64,000 bases of DNA. It comes from Caenimonas soli. Lineage in GTDB: Bacteria > Pseudomonadota > Gammaproteobacteria > Burkholderiales > Burkholderiaceae_C. The translations under genes were made by a program, and so were the position numbers. The stretch lies in contig NZ_JABJVV010000005.1 in the NCBI RefSeq assembly GCF_013155545.1, positions 248,001-312,000 on the forward strand. The letters run 5' to 3'. Under the pieces are notes generated by a model, which was not told the DNA's origin, made no database searches, and saw only the letters and a program-made list of their open reading frames with translations. Each line of letters begins with the position of its first letter. Within the stretch, counting starts at the first letter, position 1. Below are positions 1 through 8,724 of this stretch, one piece after another.

Positions 1-172
1 AGCCAAAGGCGACGATGTTAGGAGGCGGCGGATCGGCGCGTGTTGATCTGTATCAAGAATCGGCGTTGTCTCGCCGCCGCAATTCGCCGACTCGCGGATC
101 ACGTTGAGCTGTGTTTTCGACTTTGTTTGGTCGGATCAACCTCCAAAAAAAAAGTACCGCCACCCCCGAGAA
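1..172. other. Left-edge intergenic stretch
   Basis: This stretch lies downstream of the glmS stop codon. I see no convincing gene in it: the short reading frames across it look like chance GC-rich frames. An A-run at about 148–156 would read as a T-run for transcripts leaving glmS, but I see no clear stem before it, so I do not call a terminator. Confidence 0.4.
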
Positions 173-2047
173 TCACTCGACCGTCACACTCTTCGCCAGG
201 TTCCTCGGCTTGTCCACATCCGTGCCACGCGCGCAAGCGGTGTGGTACGCCAGCAACTGCAGCGGCACCACATGCAGTAGCGGACTGAGCGGTCCGTAGT
301 GTTCGGGCATGCGGATCACGTGGATGCCTTCTTCGCTTTCGATGCGCGAGTCGGCATCGGCCAGCACGTAGAGCACGCCGCCGCGGGCGCGCACTTCCTG
401 CATGTTGCTCTTGAGTTTTTCGAGCAGTGCATCGTTCGGCGCCACGGTCACCACCGGCATCTCGCTGGTCACCAGGGCCAGCGGCCCGTGCTTGAGCTCA
501 CCGGCGGCATAGGCTTCCGCGTGGATGTACGTGATCTCCTTGAGCTTGAGCGCGCCTTCGAGCGCGATCGGATAGTGCAGGCCGCGGCCCAGGAATAGGG
601 CGTTCTCCTTGCCCGCGAAATCCTCCGACCAGCTGATCAGCTGCGGCTCCAGCGCCAGCACGGCGGAAAGCGCCGCCGGCAGGTGCCGCATGGCCTTCAG
701 GTGCGCCGCCTCCTGTGATTCGGTCAGCCGGCCCTTCGCCTGCGCCAGGGCAAGCGTCAGCAGGAACAGGCCGGCCAGCTGGGTGGTGAAGGCCTTGGTG
801 GAAGCGACGCCGATCTCGACGCCCGCCCGCGTGATGTAGGCCAGCTTGCATTCGCGAACCATGGCCGAGGTGGACACGTTGCACACCGTCAGCGTATGGG
901 TCATCCCCTGGCTTTGTGCATGGCGCAGCGCTGCGAGCGTGTCGGCGGTTTCCCCCGATTGGCTGATGGTCACCACCAGCGTGCGCGGGTTGGGCACGGT
1001 GTCGCGGTAGCGGTACTCGCTCGCGATCTCGACTTGGGTCGGGATCTTGGCGATGCTCTCCAGCCAGTACTTGGCGGTGCAGCCGCTGTAGTAGCTGGTG
1101 CCGCAGGCCAGGATCAGCACCGAATCGATCTCGTTGAAGACGCGGTGAGCGCCCTCACCGGGACGGTGATTTCCGGATGCTTCGAAGAGCTCGGGCACGA
1201 TCGCTTGCACGCCCTCGAGCGTGTCGGCCACGGCGCGCGGCTGCTCGAAGATTTCCTTTTGCATGTAGTGGCGGTACGGGCCCAGCTCGGCCGCGCCACT
1301 GTGCGCGTGCACGGTCTTGACCGGGCGGGCCGCCGGCTTGTGGGCCTTGTCGATCACCCAGTACTTGCCCAACTGCATGTCGACCAAGTCGCCTTCTTCC
1401 AAGTAGACGATCTGGTCGGTCACGCCCGCCAGCGCCATGGCATCGCTGGCCAGGAAATGCTCGCCGCCTTCCTTTCCGACGCCCAGGATCAGCGGCGAGC
1501 CGGCACGGGCACCGATCACACGGTGCGGCTCGTCCTTGCAGAACACTGCGATTGCGTAGGCGCCATGCAGCTGGGAGATGCCCGCCTTCACTGCCTCGAA
1601 CAGGTCGCCTTCGTACAGGCTGTCGATCAGGTGGCAGATCACCTCGGTGTCGGTCTGGCTGTTGAATTCGTAGCCTTTGGCCTTGAGGGCGGCCCGCAAT
1701 TCATCGTGGTTCTCGATGATGCCGTTATGGACCAGCGCGACGCGCCCGGGTTTGCCGCTGGCGCTCTTGCCCGGGCCGTGGCTGAAGTGGGGATGGGCGT
1801 TGTGCACGGCCGGGGCGCCGTGGGTAGCCCAGCGCGTATGGGCAATGCCGGTTGTGCCCTGCAGATGCTCTTCATCCACCTGGGTCAACAATTTGGCCAC
1901 GCGGTCGGTGCTGCGGGCGCGCTTCAGGCCTTCGGCGTAGACCGCGACGCCGCACGAGTCATAGCCGCGGTACTCGAGCCGCTGCAGGCCTTGGACGAGG
2001 ATGGGGACGATGTTGCGTGTTGAGACCGCGCCGACGATACCGCACAT
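173..2047 (-). CDS. glmS: Glutamine--fructose-6-phosphate aminotransferase (isomerizing)
   Basis: GlmS makes glucosamine-6-phosphate from fructose-6-phosphate and glutamine, the first committed step to UDP-GlcNAc for peptidoglycan and LPS. The 624-residue protein begins Met-Cys-Gly-Ile-Val, so Cys2 becomes the N-terminal nucleophile of the class II glutaminase domain (about residues 2–230). Two SIS sugar-isomerase domains follow (about 290–430 and 460–600). The C-terminus ends KSVTVE, typical of the family. A GGAG box lies about 9 bases before the ATG. It diverges from the Lrp-type gene, and glmU lies just beyond on the same strand, so the two amino-sugar genes flank the regulator. Length and motifs are normal. 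Confidence 0.97.
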   Translation of the reverse strand: MCGIVGAVSTRNIVPILVQGLQRLEYRGYDSCGVAVYAEGLKRARSTDRVAKLLTQVDEEHLQGTTGIAHTRWATHGAPAVHNAHPHFSHGPGKSASGKPGRVALVHNGIIENHDELRAALKAKGYEFNSQTDTEVICHLIDSLYEGDLFEAVKAGISQLHGAYAIAVFCKDEPHRVIGARAGSPLILGVGKEGGEHFLASDAMALAGVTDQIVYLEEGDLVDMQLGKYWVIDKAHKPAARPVKTVHAHSGAAELGPYRHYMQKEIFEQPRAVADTLEGVQAIVPELFEASGNHRPGEGAHRVFNEIDSVLILACGTSYYSGCTAKYWLESIAKIPTQVEIASEYRYRDTVPNPRTLVVTISQSGETADTLAALRHAQSQGMTHTLTVCNVSTSAMVRECKLAYITRAGVEIGVASTKAFTTQLAGLFLLTLALAQAKGRLTESQEAAHLKAMRHLPAALSAVLALEPQLISWSEDFAGKENALFLGRGLHYPIALEGALKLKEITYIHAEAYAAGELKHGPLALVTSEMPVVTVAPNDALLEKLKSNMQEVRARGGVLYVLADADSRIESEEGIHVIRMPEHYGPLSPLLHVVPLQLLAYHTACARGTDVDKPRNLAKSVTVE

Positions 2048-2130
2048 GAGGAGCTCCGTTTGCTTGAGCCGCTACTGTAGGCTCGACCATGTGAAATATG
2101 CGATCTACTTTTCTTCAATTTAGGAACATT

Positions 2131-2165
2131 ATTTCTCTACAGTTCTAATGAGAAATATAATTTCT
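2131..2165 (+). promoter_or_regulatory. Promoter and dyad operator before the Lrp-type gene
   Basis: Three copies of the half-site ATTTCT/AGAAAT lie at 2131–2136, 2151–2156 and 2160–2165. The last two form a perfect dyad, AGAAAT-ATA-ATTTCT. A consensus -10 box TATAAT sits at 2156–2161, only 6 bases before the ATG at 2168. The stretch is clearly AT-rich against the surrounding sequence. Lrp/AsnC proteins bind short AT-rich dyads and often regulate themselves, so I infer an autoregulatory promoter that may also affect divergent glmS. Confidence 0.55.
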
Positions 2166-2167
2166 TC

Positions 2168-2674
2168 ATGGATCAAGTTTCGGAACAATTGTCTTTGGAC
2201 ACCATCGATCTGGCGCTGCTCGACCAGCTCCAGCTCGACGCATCGCTCAGCAACCAGGATCTGGCACAGCGCGTCCACGTGTCGCCACCCACCTGCCTGC
2301 GCCGGGTCAAGCGGTTGCGCGAAGCCGGCCTCATCGAGCGCCAGATCGCGATCCTCAGCGCCGACCGGCTGGCGCCCTTGCTGGGGCACGGCCTGCAAGC
2401 CGTGGTGGAGATCACGCTGGAGCGCCAGGGGCAGGAAGAGCAGGAGGCCTTCGAGGCGCGGATCGTGTCCGACGAAGCCGTGCAGCAGTGCTACCGCGTG
2501 TCGCCGGGACCGGACTTCATCCTGATCGTCCACGCCCAGGACATGCCGGGCTACCTGGCGCTGGCGCAGCGGCTTTTCACGAGCGATGCCAACGTGCGCA
2601 ACGTCAAGGCGTTCTTTTCGATCCGCCGCGCGAAATTCGAGCCGAGGCTGCCCCTGGGCGGCGCCCGCGCCTAG
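2168..2674 (+). CDS. Lrp/AsnC family transcriptional regulator
   Basis: This 168-residue protein has the Lrp/AsnC layout: an N-terminal winged helix-turn-helix (about residues 10–60, motif LAQRVHVSPPTCLRRVKRL) and a C-terminal RAM/AsnC ligand-binding and oligomerisation domain (about 75–155). It probably senses an amino acid and acts as a dimer or octamer. The ATG at 2168 has no Shine-Dalgarno sequence, and the -10 box lies directly upstream, so the mRNA may be leaderless. It sits between glmS and glmU, an arrangement I associate with Comamonadaceae. The ligand cannot be read from the sequence. Confidence 0.92.
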   Translation: MDQVSEQLSLDTIDLALLDQLQLDASLSNQDLAQRVHVSPPTCLRRVKRLREAGLIERQIAILSADRLAPLLGHGLQAVVEITLERQGQEEQEAFEARIVSDEAVQQCYRVSPGPDFILIVHAQDMPGYLALAQRLFTSDANVRNVKAFFSIRRAKFEPRLPLGGARA

Positions 2675-2679
2675 CCGCC

Positions 2680-4080
2680 CTATTTGCCGGCTTTTTTCGG
2701 CCGCTGCCAGTTGGCGATGCTGGCCTGCTTGCCCCGCGCCACCGCCAATGTGCCGGGCGCCGTGTCCTTGGTGATGGTCGAGCCACCGCCCACGGTGCCG
2801 CCGCGGCCGATGGTGACCGGCGCCACCAGCACGCAATTGCTGCCGATGTGCACGTCGTCCTCGATCACGGTGCGGTGCTTGTTGGCGCCATCGTAGTTGG
2901 CAGTGATAGCGCCCGCTCCATAGTTGACGCGCTCACCCACCGTGGCATCGCCCAGATAGGCCAGGTGATTGGCCTTGGCGCCGCGTCCCAGGGTGGAATT
3001 CTTGATCTCGACGAAGTTGCCCACATGCACCTCCGGCCCCAGATCGGCGCCGGGGCGAAGGCGGGCAAATGGCCCGACCAGCGCGCCTTCGCCCACGCGC
3101 GCGCCGGACCTTTCTCCATCGATGAAGGTGAACGGATGAATCACCGCGCCGGCTGCGATGCTGGCATTGGCTATCACGCAGTTGGCCCCGATCTTCACGC
3201 CTTCGCCCAGCGAAACCCGGCCCTCGAACACGCAGTTGACGTCGATCTCCACGTCCTGCGCGCATTCGAGCCGGCCGCGAAGGTCAAAACGCGCGGGGTC
3301 CGCCAGCCGCACACCGGCCTCCATCAGTTCGCGGGCCTGGCGCAGCTGGAACGCGCGCTCCAGATCGGCCAGCTGGATCGGGCTGTTCACGCCGTCGACC
3401 TGCACCTGGTCGGGCGCCTTGACAGCCGTCACCTCGGCGCCCTCCTTCACCGCCAGCTCGACGATACCGGTCAGGTAGTACTCGCCCTGGGCGTTGTCGT
3501 TGCTCAGGCCCGCCAGCCAGCGCTTGAGCGAGGCGTTCGGCACCGCCATGAAGCCGGTGTAAACCTCGCGAATCCGCCGTTGTTCCTCGCTCGCATCCTT
3601 GTGCTCCACGATCGCCCGCACGGCCTCGCCGGCCCGCAGCACGCGGCCGTAGCCGGTGGGATCGGGTATGTCCACGGTCAGCAGCGCCAGCCGCTTGCCG
3701 GCGCTGCGCTCCACCAGGCTCTGCAAGGTGGCGGCGGCGATCAGCGGCACGTCGCCGTTCAGGATCAGCGTGGTGCCGTCGTCGGGCAACACCGGCACGA
3801 CCTGCTGCACCGCGTGGCCCGTTCCCAGCTGGGGCTCCTGGCGCACGAAAACCGTTTCCGCCTTGCCGTCCGCCGCGGGCCAGCCCGCCACCGCCGCCTC
3901 GACCTGCTCGGCCCCGTTGCCCGTGATGACGACGATGCGCCGCACATGGAGCGCCGCCACGCTGTCGATCACATGCTGCAACAATGGGCGGCCGCCCAGA
4001 CGATGCAACACTTTGGGCAGGCGACTTTTCATCCGCGTGCCCTTGCCCGCGGCCATGATGACCACATCGATCGCTGTCAT
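2680..4080 (-). CDS. glmU: Bifunctional UDP-N-acetylglucosamine pyrophosphorylase / glucosamine-1-phosphate acetyltransferase
   Basis: GlmU acetylates glucosamine-1-phosphate and then uridylates it to UDP-GlcNAc, two steps after GlmS. I start it at the ATG at 4080 because the protein then opens with the nucleotidyltransferase signature (AAGKGTRMKS at about residues 9–18), giving 466 residues, close to the usual 456. The N-terminal Rossmann-like uridyltransferase domain covers about residues 1–235 (LNGDVPLI included). The rest is a left-handed beta-helix acetyltransferase of hexapeptide repeats. The frame stays open upstream to 4194, but those residues do not fit the family. The start codon overlaps that of the divergent lipoprotein gene. 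Confidence 0.97.
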   Translation of the reverse strand: MTAIDVVIMAAGKGTRMKSRLPKVLHRLGGRPLLQHVIDSVAALHVRRIVVITGNGAEQVEAAVAGWPAADGKAETVFVRQEPQLGTGHAVQQVVPVLPDDGTTLILNGDVPLIAAATLQSLVERSAGKRLALLTVDIPDPTGYGRVLRAGEAVRAIVEHKDASEEQRRIREVYTGFMAVPNASLKRWLAGLSNDNAQGEYYLTGIVELAVKEGAEVTAVKAPDQVQVDGVNSPIQLADLERAFQLRQARELMEAGVRLADPARFDLRGRLECAQDVEIDVNCVFEGRVSLGEGVKIGANCVIANASIAAGAVIHPFTFIDGERSGARVGEGALVGPFARLRPGADLGPEVHVGNFVEIKNSTLGRGAKANHLAYLGDATVGERVNYGAGAITANYDGANKHRTVIEDDVHIGSNCVLVAPVTIGRGGTVGGGSTITKDTAPGTLAVARGKQASIANWQRPKKAGK

Positions 4081-4972
4081 GCACTTTCCTTGTTTCTTGA
4101 CGACCATCTCGTCAACAGTTGCCCGGATTATCGGTCTGCTGGCAGTCGCCGCGGCGCTGGCGGGCTGCAGCGCCATCAAGCTGGGGTACAACAACCTGGG
4201 AGAAGTGGCGTATTGGTGGCTGGATGGCTACATAGACTTCACCGAGGAGCAGGCCGCGCCTGTGCGGGAAGACCTGGGCCGCTTGCACCTGTGGCACCGC
4301 ACCCAGGAACTGCCTCGCCTGCAGGCGGTGCTGCGCGCCTTTGAAGAACTCGTGCCCGGCGACATCAGCGCCGCCCAGGCCTGCGCTTTCGTCCCCCAGT
4401 TGCGCGAACGCCTGCAAGCGGTGACCGAGAGTGCCGAGCCCGCCGTGGTCACGCTGGCCATGGGCCTCGGGCCCGAGCAGCTGCGGCACCTGGAACGCAA
4501 GTACCAGAAGAACAATGCCGACTTTCGCAAGGCGTGGGGGCAGCTCTCGCCCTCCGAGCTGATCGACAAGCGCTTGCAGCAGTTCCTGGAGCGCAGCGAA
4601 ATGATCTACGGCCGGCTCGACGCGCCACAGCGCAGCGCCTTGCGCCGGCACATCGAGCAATCCATCTTCGATCCGCAGCGGATCCTGGCCGAGCGCCAGC
4701 GCCGCCAGCAGGACGCGCTGCAGACCCTGCGCAAGCTCGCGGGCCAGCCGGTGCCGTTCAGCGAGGCACGGGGCCTGCTGCGCGGCTACCTCCAGCGGGC
4801 CCAGTATTCGCCCGACCCGGCCTACCGCAGCTACCAGCAAGCGCTGATGGAGGAAGCCTGCCGCGGCGTTTCGGTACTGCACAACAGCACGGTCGGGGCA
4901 CAGCGCGAGGCCGCCGTCCAGAGGCTGCGGGCCTACCAGCGCGATCTGCGCGAACTCTCGGCACAGCAATGA
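4079..4972 (+). CDS. DUF6279-type lipoprotein
   Basis: Predicted outer-membrane or periplasmic lipoprotein of about 297 residues and unknown function. The N-terminus has a hydrophobic signal ending in a lipobox (LAGC, Cys30 from this start). It is followed by a Tyr/Trp-rich segment (YNNL, YWWLDGYIDF) and a long helical, charged region, the pattern of the DUF6279 family. The start is uncertain: ATG 4079 shares bases with the glmU start codon on the other strand, and TTG 4097 would give a shorter signal peptide. Neither has a clear ribosome site. Its TGA overlaps the ATG of the MFS gene by 4 bases, so the two are probably co-transcribed. Confidence 0.75.
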   Translation: MHFPCFLTTISSTVARIIGLLAVAAALAGCSAIKLGYNNLGEVAYWWLDGYIDFTEEQAAPVREDLGRLHLWHRTQELPRLQAVLRAFEELVPGDISAAQACAFVPQLRERLQAVTESAEPAVVTLAMGLGPEQLRHLERKYQKNNADFRKAWGQLSPSELIDKRLQQFLERSEMIYGRLDAPQRSALRRHIEQSIFDPQRILAERQRRQQDALQTLRKLAGQPVPFSEARGLLRGYLQRAQYSPDPAYRSYQQALMEEACRGVSVLHNSTVGAQREAAVQRLRAYQRDLRELSAQQ

Positions 4973-6117
4973 AGGGCGCTTCCGCCATGTGGGTGGTCTG
5001 GCGCCTCGGCGCCTGCACGACGCTGATCGTGCTGGCCTTCGCCATGGCGGCGCCGGTGATGGCCATCAGCCTGCAGCAAGCCGGCTACAGCACTGCCGCC
5101 GTGGGCGCCTTCGCCATGATCCCCTTCGCGCTCATCGCCCTTCTGATCCCGGTCGTGCCCACGGTCCTGGCGCGCTGGGGCATAGTGCGCGCCTACCAAT
5201 GGGGCTGCTTGCTGCAATTGGGCGGCGCCCTGGGCTATGCCGCCGGAGACAGCCTGGGCGTATGGTCTGCCGCCTCCGTGGCCAGCGGCATGGGCGCCGC
5301 CGCGCTGTGGAATGCGACGGAGGCGCTGCTGGCCCGCGAGGCGCCGCCCGAGCGGCGCGGCAGGGTCATGGGCCTGTACCAGACCTCACTGGGCGCGGCG
5401 CTGGCGCTGGGTCCTTTCGTTCCGGCTCTGCTGGGCTGGGGCGCTCGCCCCGTGCTGTGGGCCGCGGCCGTGGTCGTGGTGGTGTGCTGCGCGATCGCGC
5501 TGGCCATCCCCCGGCATGCGACGAGCGAACCACCGCCCCACGCGCAAAGCGGCACCTGGCATGCCCTGCGATCGGTGCCCGTGCTGGCGGGGATCGCCTT
5601 CACCGGCGGCGTGTTCGAGGCGGGACTGGGCTCGGTCAGCGCGGCTTATGCGTCCGGCACCGGGCTGAACTTGAGCGCCGCCGCCAGCGTGGCCGGGGCC
5701 ATCGGCGTGGGCAGCTTTCTTTGCCAGTATCCGGCGGGCGCTGCGGCGGACCGCTTCAAGGCCTCCAGCGTGTTTTCTTCGGCGGCGCTGCTGTTGCTCG
5801 CCGCCAGCCTGGCGTTCGCGCTGGCCGGCCGCGCGCCCTGGCTGCTCTGGCTGGTCGGTCTGGTCTGGGGCGGCGTGGGGGGCGCGCTCTACACGCTCGC
5901 CATGATCCGCGTGGCCCACGAATTCGCGGGCCGCGCCACAGCCGGCGGTGCGGCCGCCATGATCACGGGCTATACCCTGGGGGGCACCGTGGGTCCGCTG
6001 GCCAGCGGCAGTGCCCTGCAGTGGGGTGGCGTGGTCGGCCTGTCGGCCGCGCTGTCGTCACTGGCGGTGGCCACCCTCTGGGCGGCACGCAGGATCGGCC
6101 GGCGCCAGCGGGCCTGA
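4969..6117 (+). CDS. MFS transporter
   Basis: A 382-residue integral membrane protein of the major facilitator superfamily with about 12 hydrophobic segments. It carries an MFS loop motif after helix 2 to 4 (EAPPERRGRVMGLYQ), and the halves are joined by a hydrophilic stretch near residues 180–195. It probably exports or imports a small solute by proton coupling, and the substrate cannot be told. The chosen ATG at 4969 overlaps the preceding stop (ATGA), and the protein then begins MKGASAMWVV directly before the first membrane helix. The longer frame upstream belongs to another frame of the lipoprotein gene. Confidence 0.88.
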   Translation: MKGASAMWVVWRLGACTTLIVLAFAMAAPVMAISLQQAGYSTAAVGAFAMIPFALIALLIPVVPTVLARWGIVRAYQWGCLLQLGGALGYAAGDSLGVWSAASVASGMGAAALWNATEALLAREAPPERRGRVMGLYQTSLGAALALGPFVPALLGWGARPVLWAAAVVVVVCCAIALAIPRHATSEPPPHAQSGTWHALRSVPVLAGIAFTGGVFEAGLGSVSAAYASGTGLNLSAAASVAGAIGVGSFLCQYPAGAAADRFKASSVFSSAALLLLAASLAFALAGRAPWLLWLVGLVWGGVGGALYTLAMIRVAHEFAGRATAGGAAAMITGYTLGGTVGPLASGSALQWGGVVGLSAALSSLAVATLWAARRIGRRQRA

Positions 6118-6417
6118 CTAGCGCTCGCCCTTGGAATGCGAGCGGCCTTCCTCTTCGGCCTTCTCGAGTTCGCGCGCTTCCTCCTCGGAGCGGGGCTTGG
6201 CGGCTGCGGCATCCTTCTCGATGTCGGCCTTCTTCATGTATTCCTCGGCCCTTTGCTTGAAGTCGCGGCTGGCTTCATAGCTGCCCTCGCCCATCTGCTG
6301 CTCCTTTTTCTGGGCTGCGGGCTTGGGCTGGAAGTCGTTCGAGCCCGACTGTTGCTGCTGGGCATCGCTCTGGCGCGCCGGCTGCTGCTGCAGGATGCGC
6401 GGCGTGGATTTGGACAT
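6118..6417 (-). CDS. Small hydrophilic conserved hypothetical protein
   Basis: A 99-residue protein of unknown function that is rich in Gln, Lys, Glu, Ala and Ser and has no membrane segment or signal peptide. The N-terminal third is Gln-rich, the middle contains EASRDFKQRAEEYMKKADIEK and the tail is Glu/Lys/Arg-rich, so it is probably disordered or helical in solution. The preceding bases on its strand read AGGAGTGAACCAGC before the ATG, a good ribosome site, which supports it as a real gene. Its stop abuts the end of the convergent MFS gene. It is perhaps a stress or general hydrophilin-like protein, which is inference only. Confidence 0.7.
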   Translation of the reverse strand: MSKSTPRILQQQPARQSDAQQQQSGSNDFQPKPAAQKKEQQMGEGSYEASRDFKQRAEEYMKKADIEKDAAAAKPRSEEEARELEKAEEEGRSHSKGER

Positions 6418-6520
6418 GCTGGTTCACTCCTGTTGGGAGGAACCAGCTTAGGAGGGCCAGCCCATCAATTGTGTCGTCTGCCAAGCGGCCGGCTTGTCGG
6501 CGCCGGCCTACAAGGCGCGC

Positions 6521-7510
6521 TCAGGCCTGCAAGGCCTCCCACATCTCCTTGTCGCGCTCCGCGGTCCAGATGCGCGGGTTCTTGATGCCGCGCGCCTCGT
6601 CGTAGGCGCGGCTCACGTCGAACGGCAGGCAGTGCTCGTAGATGAAGACATGGCCGAACACCGGGTCCATGCGCTTGCGCGTGTGCTCCATGGCCGCCTT
6701 CAAGTCCATGTTGGCGGCGGCCGCTTCCTTGGCCGAGGCATACAAGGTCTCCACCCAGCGCTTGGTGTAGTCCAGCGCCTTGTTCACTTCCGCCGCGCCT
6801 TTCATGGCTTCACCGCGCCCGGGCACGATGGCCTCCGCTCGCAGCGCGCGCAGCGCTTCCAGCGTCGCCGGCCATTCCTCCAGGTGCGCATCGCCGGTGT
6901 AGACCCCGGCCTCGTATTCCACCAGGTCGCCGGAGAACAGCACCTTCTCGTCTTCGACCCAGGCGATGGTGTCGCCGCGGGTGTGGCCGGGGCCGGGATG
7001 CCAGATCTGCACCTTCACGCCGCCCAGGTCCACCGTCAACTTGCCGGGCACTTCGCCCTTCACCGGATTGCCGCCACCGATCACCATCGTCGGCCAGGTC
7101 AGGCCCGGCACGCTTTCGGCGTTGCGGAACAGGCGCGGGAAGCGCTCCATCTCCGACTGCATGTCTTCCTTGCCACGCTCGATGATCAGGTCCAGCGTGC
7201 CCTGGCTAGCGATGATCTCGGTGGCACCTTCGGCGGCGTAGGCGCTGGCGCCCAGCACGCGCACGGCGTGGTAGTGCGTGAGCAGCACATATTTGATCGG
7301 CTTCTTGCTCACCTGGCGGATGCGGCCGATCAGGTCTTGCGCCATCGCGGGCGTAGCCGTCGCGTCGCTGACCATGATGAACTTCTCGCCGATGATCACG
7401 CCCGAGTTCGGATCGCCCTCGGCGGTGTAGGCCCAGCAATGAGCGCTGAGCTGTTCGAACGTGATCTTCTTGTCCGCCAGGTCGGCCTGGCTGGCAAAGG
7501 CTTTGGACAT
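6521..7510 (-). CDS. Metallo-beta-lactamase-fold protein with degenerate metal site
   Basis: A 329-residue protein with the MBL fold in its first 250 residues and an alpha-helical C-terminal part. The usual HxHxDH motif reads THYHAVRV, so His79 and His81 are kept but the Asp and third His are Val83 and Arg84. GH at His176 and GD at Asp195 remain. The late Gly-His-Gly is Gly-Arg-Gly (VPGRGEA). Site-2 ligands are therefore missing, and ordinary dinuclear hydrolase chemistry is unlikely. It may bind one metal or act otherwise. An AGGAG-type site (GCAGGAGACAAG) precedes the ATG. It lies in the same direction as the gluconokinase and TetR genes but 76 bases downstream of them. Confidence 0.8.
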   Translation of the reverse strand: MSKAFASQADLADKKITFEQLSAHCWAYTAEGDPNSGVIIGEKFIMVSDATATPAMAQDLIGRIRQVSKKPIKYVLLTHYHAVRVLGASAYAAEGATEIIASQGTLDLIIERGKEDMQSEMERFPRLFRNAESVPGLTWPTMVIGGGNPVKGEVPGKLTVDLGGVKVQIWHPGPGHTRGDTIAWVEDEKVLFSGDLVEYEAGVYTGDAHLEEWPATLEALRALRAEAIVPGRGEAMKGAAEVNKALDYTKRWVETLYASAKEAAAANMDLKAAMEHTRKRMDPVFGHVFIYEHCLPFDVSRAYDEARGIKNPRIWTAERDKEMWEALQA

Positions 7511-7586
7511 CTTGTCTCCTGCTGCGCGGGCTCGCGCGACGAAAACAGCGATTTTACCTAATCGTAATCAATTACGCATTGTTGAA

Positions 7587-8093
7587 TTAAGCCTGCGAGG
7601 GCTGGGCAAGCCACGCGACGGCGCGCTGGACCACCTCCTCCAGCGGCAGGCAGGCGTCGATCACCAGCACGCCGGCCTCGGCCGCCGGATCCTCGAGCGC
7701 CTGGAACTGGCTGGCCACGAGGCTGGGCGGATAGAAATGCCCGCCGCGCGACGCCACGCGCCCCAGTGCCTGTTCCTGCGACAGCGCCAGGTGCACGAAG
7801 CGCAGCTCCGGCACCGCTGCCCGCAAGCTGTCGCGGTAGTTGCGCTTGAGCGCCGAGCAGGTCAGGACCGCCCCGCCGGGGTGGCGGGCAAGCTCTTGCC
7901 CCAGGAGCTGCAGCCACCCTGCGCGGTCCTGGTCGGTCAGGGGCAGCCCCTGGCGCATCTTGTCGACGTTGGAAGCGGGATGGAATTCGTCGCCTTCGAT
8001 CAGCGGCAAGCCCAGGCCCTGCGCGATCCGCTGGCCCACGGCCGACTTGCCGCAGCCGGCCACCCCCATGACCACGACATGCACTGCACTCAT
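7587..8093 (-). CDS. gntK: Gluconokinase
   Basis: GntK phosphorylates D-gluconate to 6-phosphogluconate using ATP, feeding the Entner-Doudoroff or pentose-phosphate route. The 168-residue protein has a P-loop (GVAGCGKS, residues 10–17), the family's EGDEFHP and CSALKR segments, and the usual length for the GntK/IdnK family. The start at 8093 overlaps the TetR stop codon (ATGA), so the regulator and kinase form a two-gene unit. TetR may control gluconate use here, but other gluconate genes are not visible nearby. Confidence 0.93.
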   Translation of the reverse strand: MSAVHVVVMGVAGCGKSAVGQRIAQGLGLPLIEGDEFHPASNVDKMRQGLPLTDQDRAGWLQLLGQELARHPGGAVLTCSALKRNYRDSLRAAVPELRFVHLALSQEQALGRVASRGGHFYPPSLVASQFQALEDPAAEAGVLVIDACLPLEEVVQRAVAWLAQPSQA

Positions 8094-8689
8094 GACACCA
8101 GCCCGTGTTCCAGCATGCCGATCACTTCCTCGGCAAAGGCCGTGTAACTCATGGGACCGCCCGGCCGCAGCCAGGTGAAGGTCCAGTTGATCATGCCGAA
8201 CAGCATCATCGCCACCGGGGTCTGGTTGGCCTCGCCGACCCGCACCGGATAGGCGCGCCGCAGGAAACGCGTGACCGCGGAAACCACATCGCGCTGGCGG
8301 TTCAGGATCAAGTCGCGCTGCGTCTCGCCCAGGAACTTGGTGTCGTGCAGCAGCGCCACATGGCGGGTAGCCGAATTCTCGTATTCCTCCAGGAAACTGC
8401 GCACCAGCTCGTGCAGGGCCGCCCGGTCGTCCAGGTTGCGGCGTTGCGCCGTCGCCTCGACCTGGCCGATGACGGCCAGCAAACGCTGGGTGTAGCGATC
8501 CAGCAGGTCGAACAGGATTGCTTCCTTGCTCTCGTAGTAGTGGTAGAGCCGCGCCTTGGAGGTGCCCCCGGCCGCGGCGATGTCGTTCATGCTGGCCGCC
8601 GCATAGCTGCGGTCGGCAAAGCACTGGGCGGCTACATCCAGGATCTCATCGCGTTTGAGTTCGTGTTGGGATGACTTGGGCCGCGCCAT
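8090..8689 (-). CDS. TetR/AcrR family transcriptional regulator
   Basis: A 199-residue repressor-like protein with an N-terminal TetR helix-turn-helix (about residues 12–58; TSKARLYHYYESKEAIL is the recognition-helix signature) and a C-terminal ligand-binding helical domain. The end of the C-terminal domain (MMLFGMINWTFTWLRPGG) resembles regulators of fatty-acid or CoA-ester metabolism such as those with TetR_C domains sensing acyl-CoA, which is a weak inference. Its stop overlaps the gluconokinase start by 4 bases. It might repress gntK or a distant target. Confidence 0.9.
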   Translation of the reverse strand: MARPKSSQHELKRDEILDVAAQCFADRSYAAASMNDIAAAGGTSKARLYHYYESKEAILFDLLDRYTQRLLAVIGQVEATAQRRNLDDRAALHELVRSFLEEYENSATRHVALLHDTKFLGETQRDLILNRQRDVVSAVTRFLRRAYPVRVGEANQTPVAMMLFGMINWTFTWLRPGGPMSYTAFAEEVIGMLEHGLVS

Positions 8690-8724
8690 GCGCTGGATTA
8701 TGGCCGCAGCAGGCGCGGCTCAGG

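Noticed and set aside
896..2023. 375-residue plus-strand frame inside glmS
   Set aside because: No recognisable motif, and composition typical of the complementary frame of a GC-rich gene.
2048..2167. glmS ribozyme or riboswitch upstream of glmS
   Set aside because: That ribozyme is a Gram-positive feature and I see none of its conserved structure in this short AT-rich gap.
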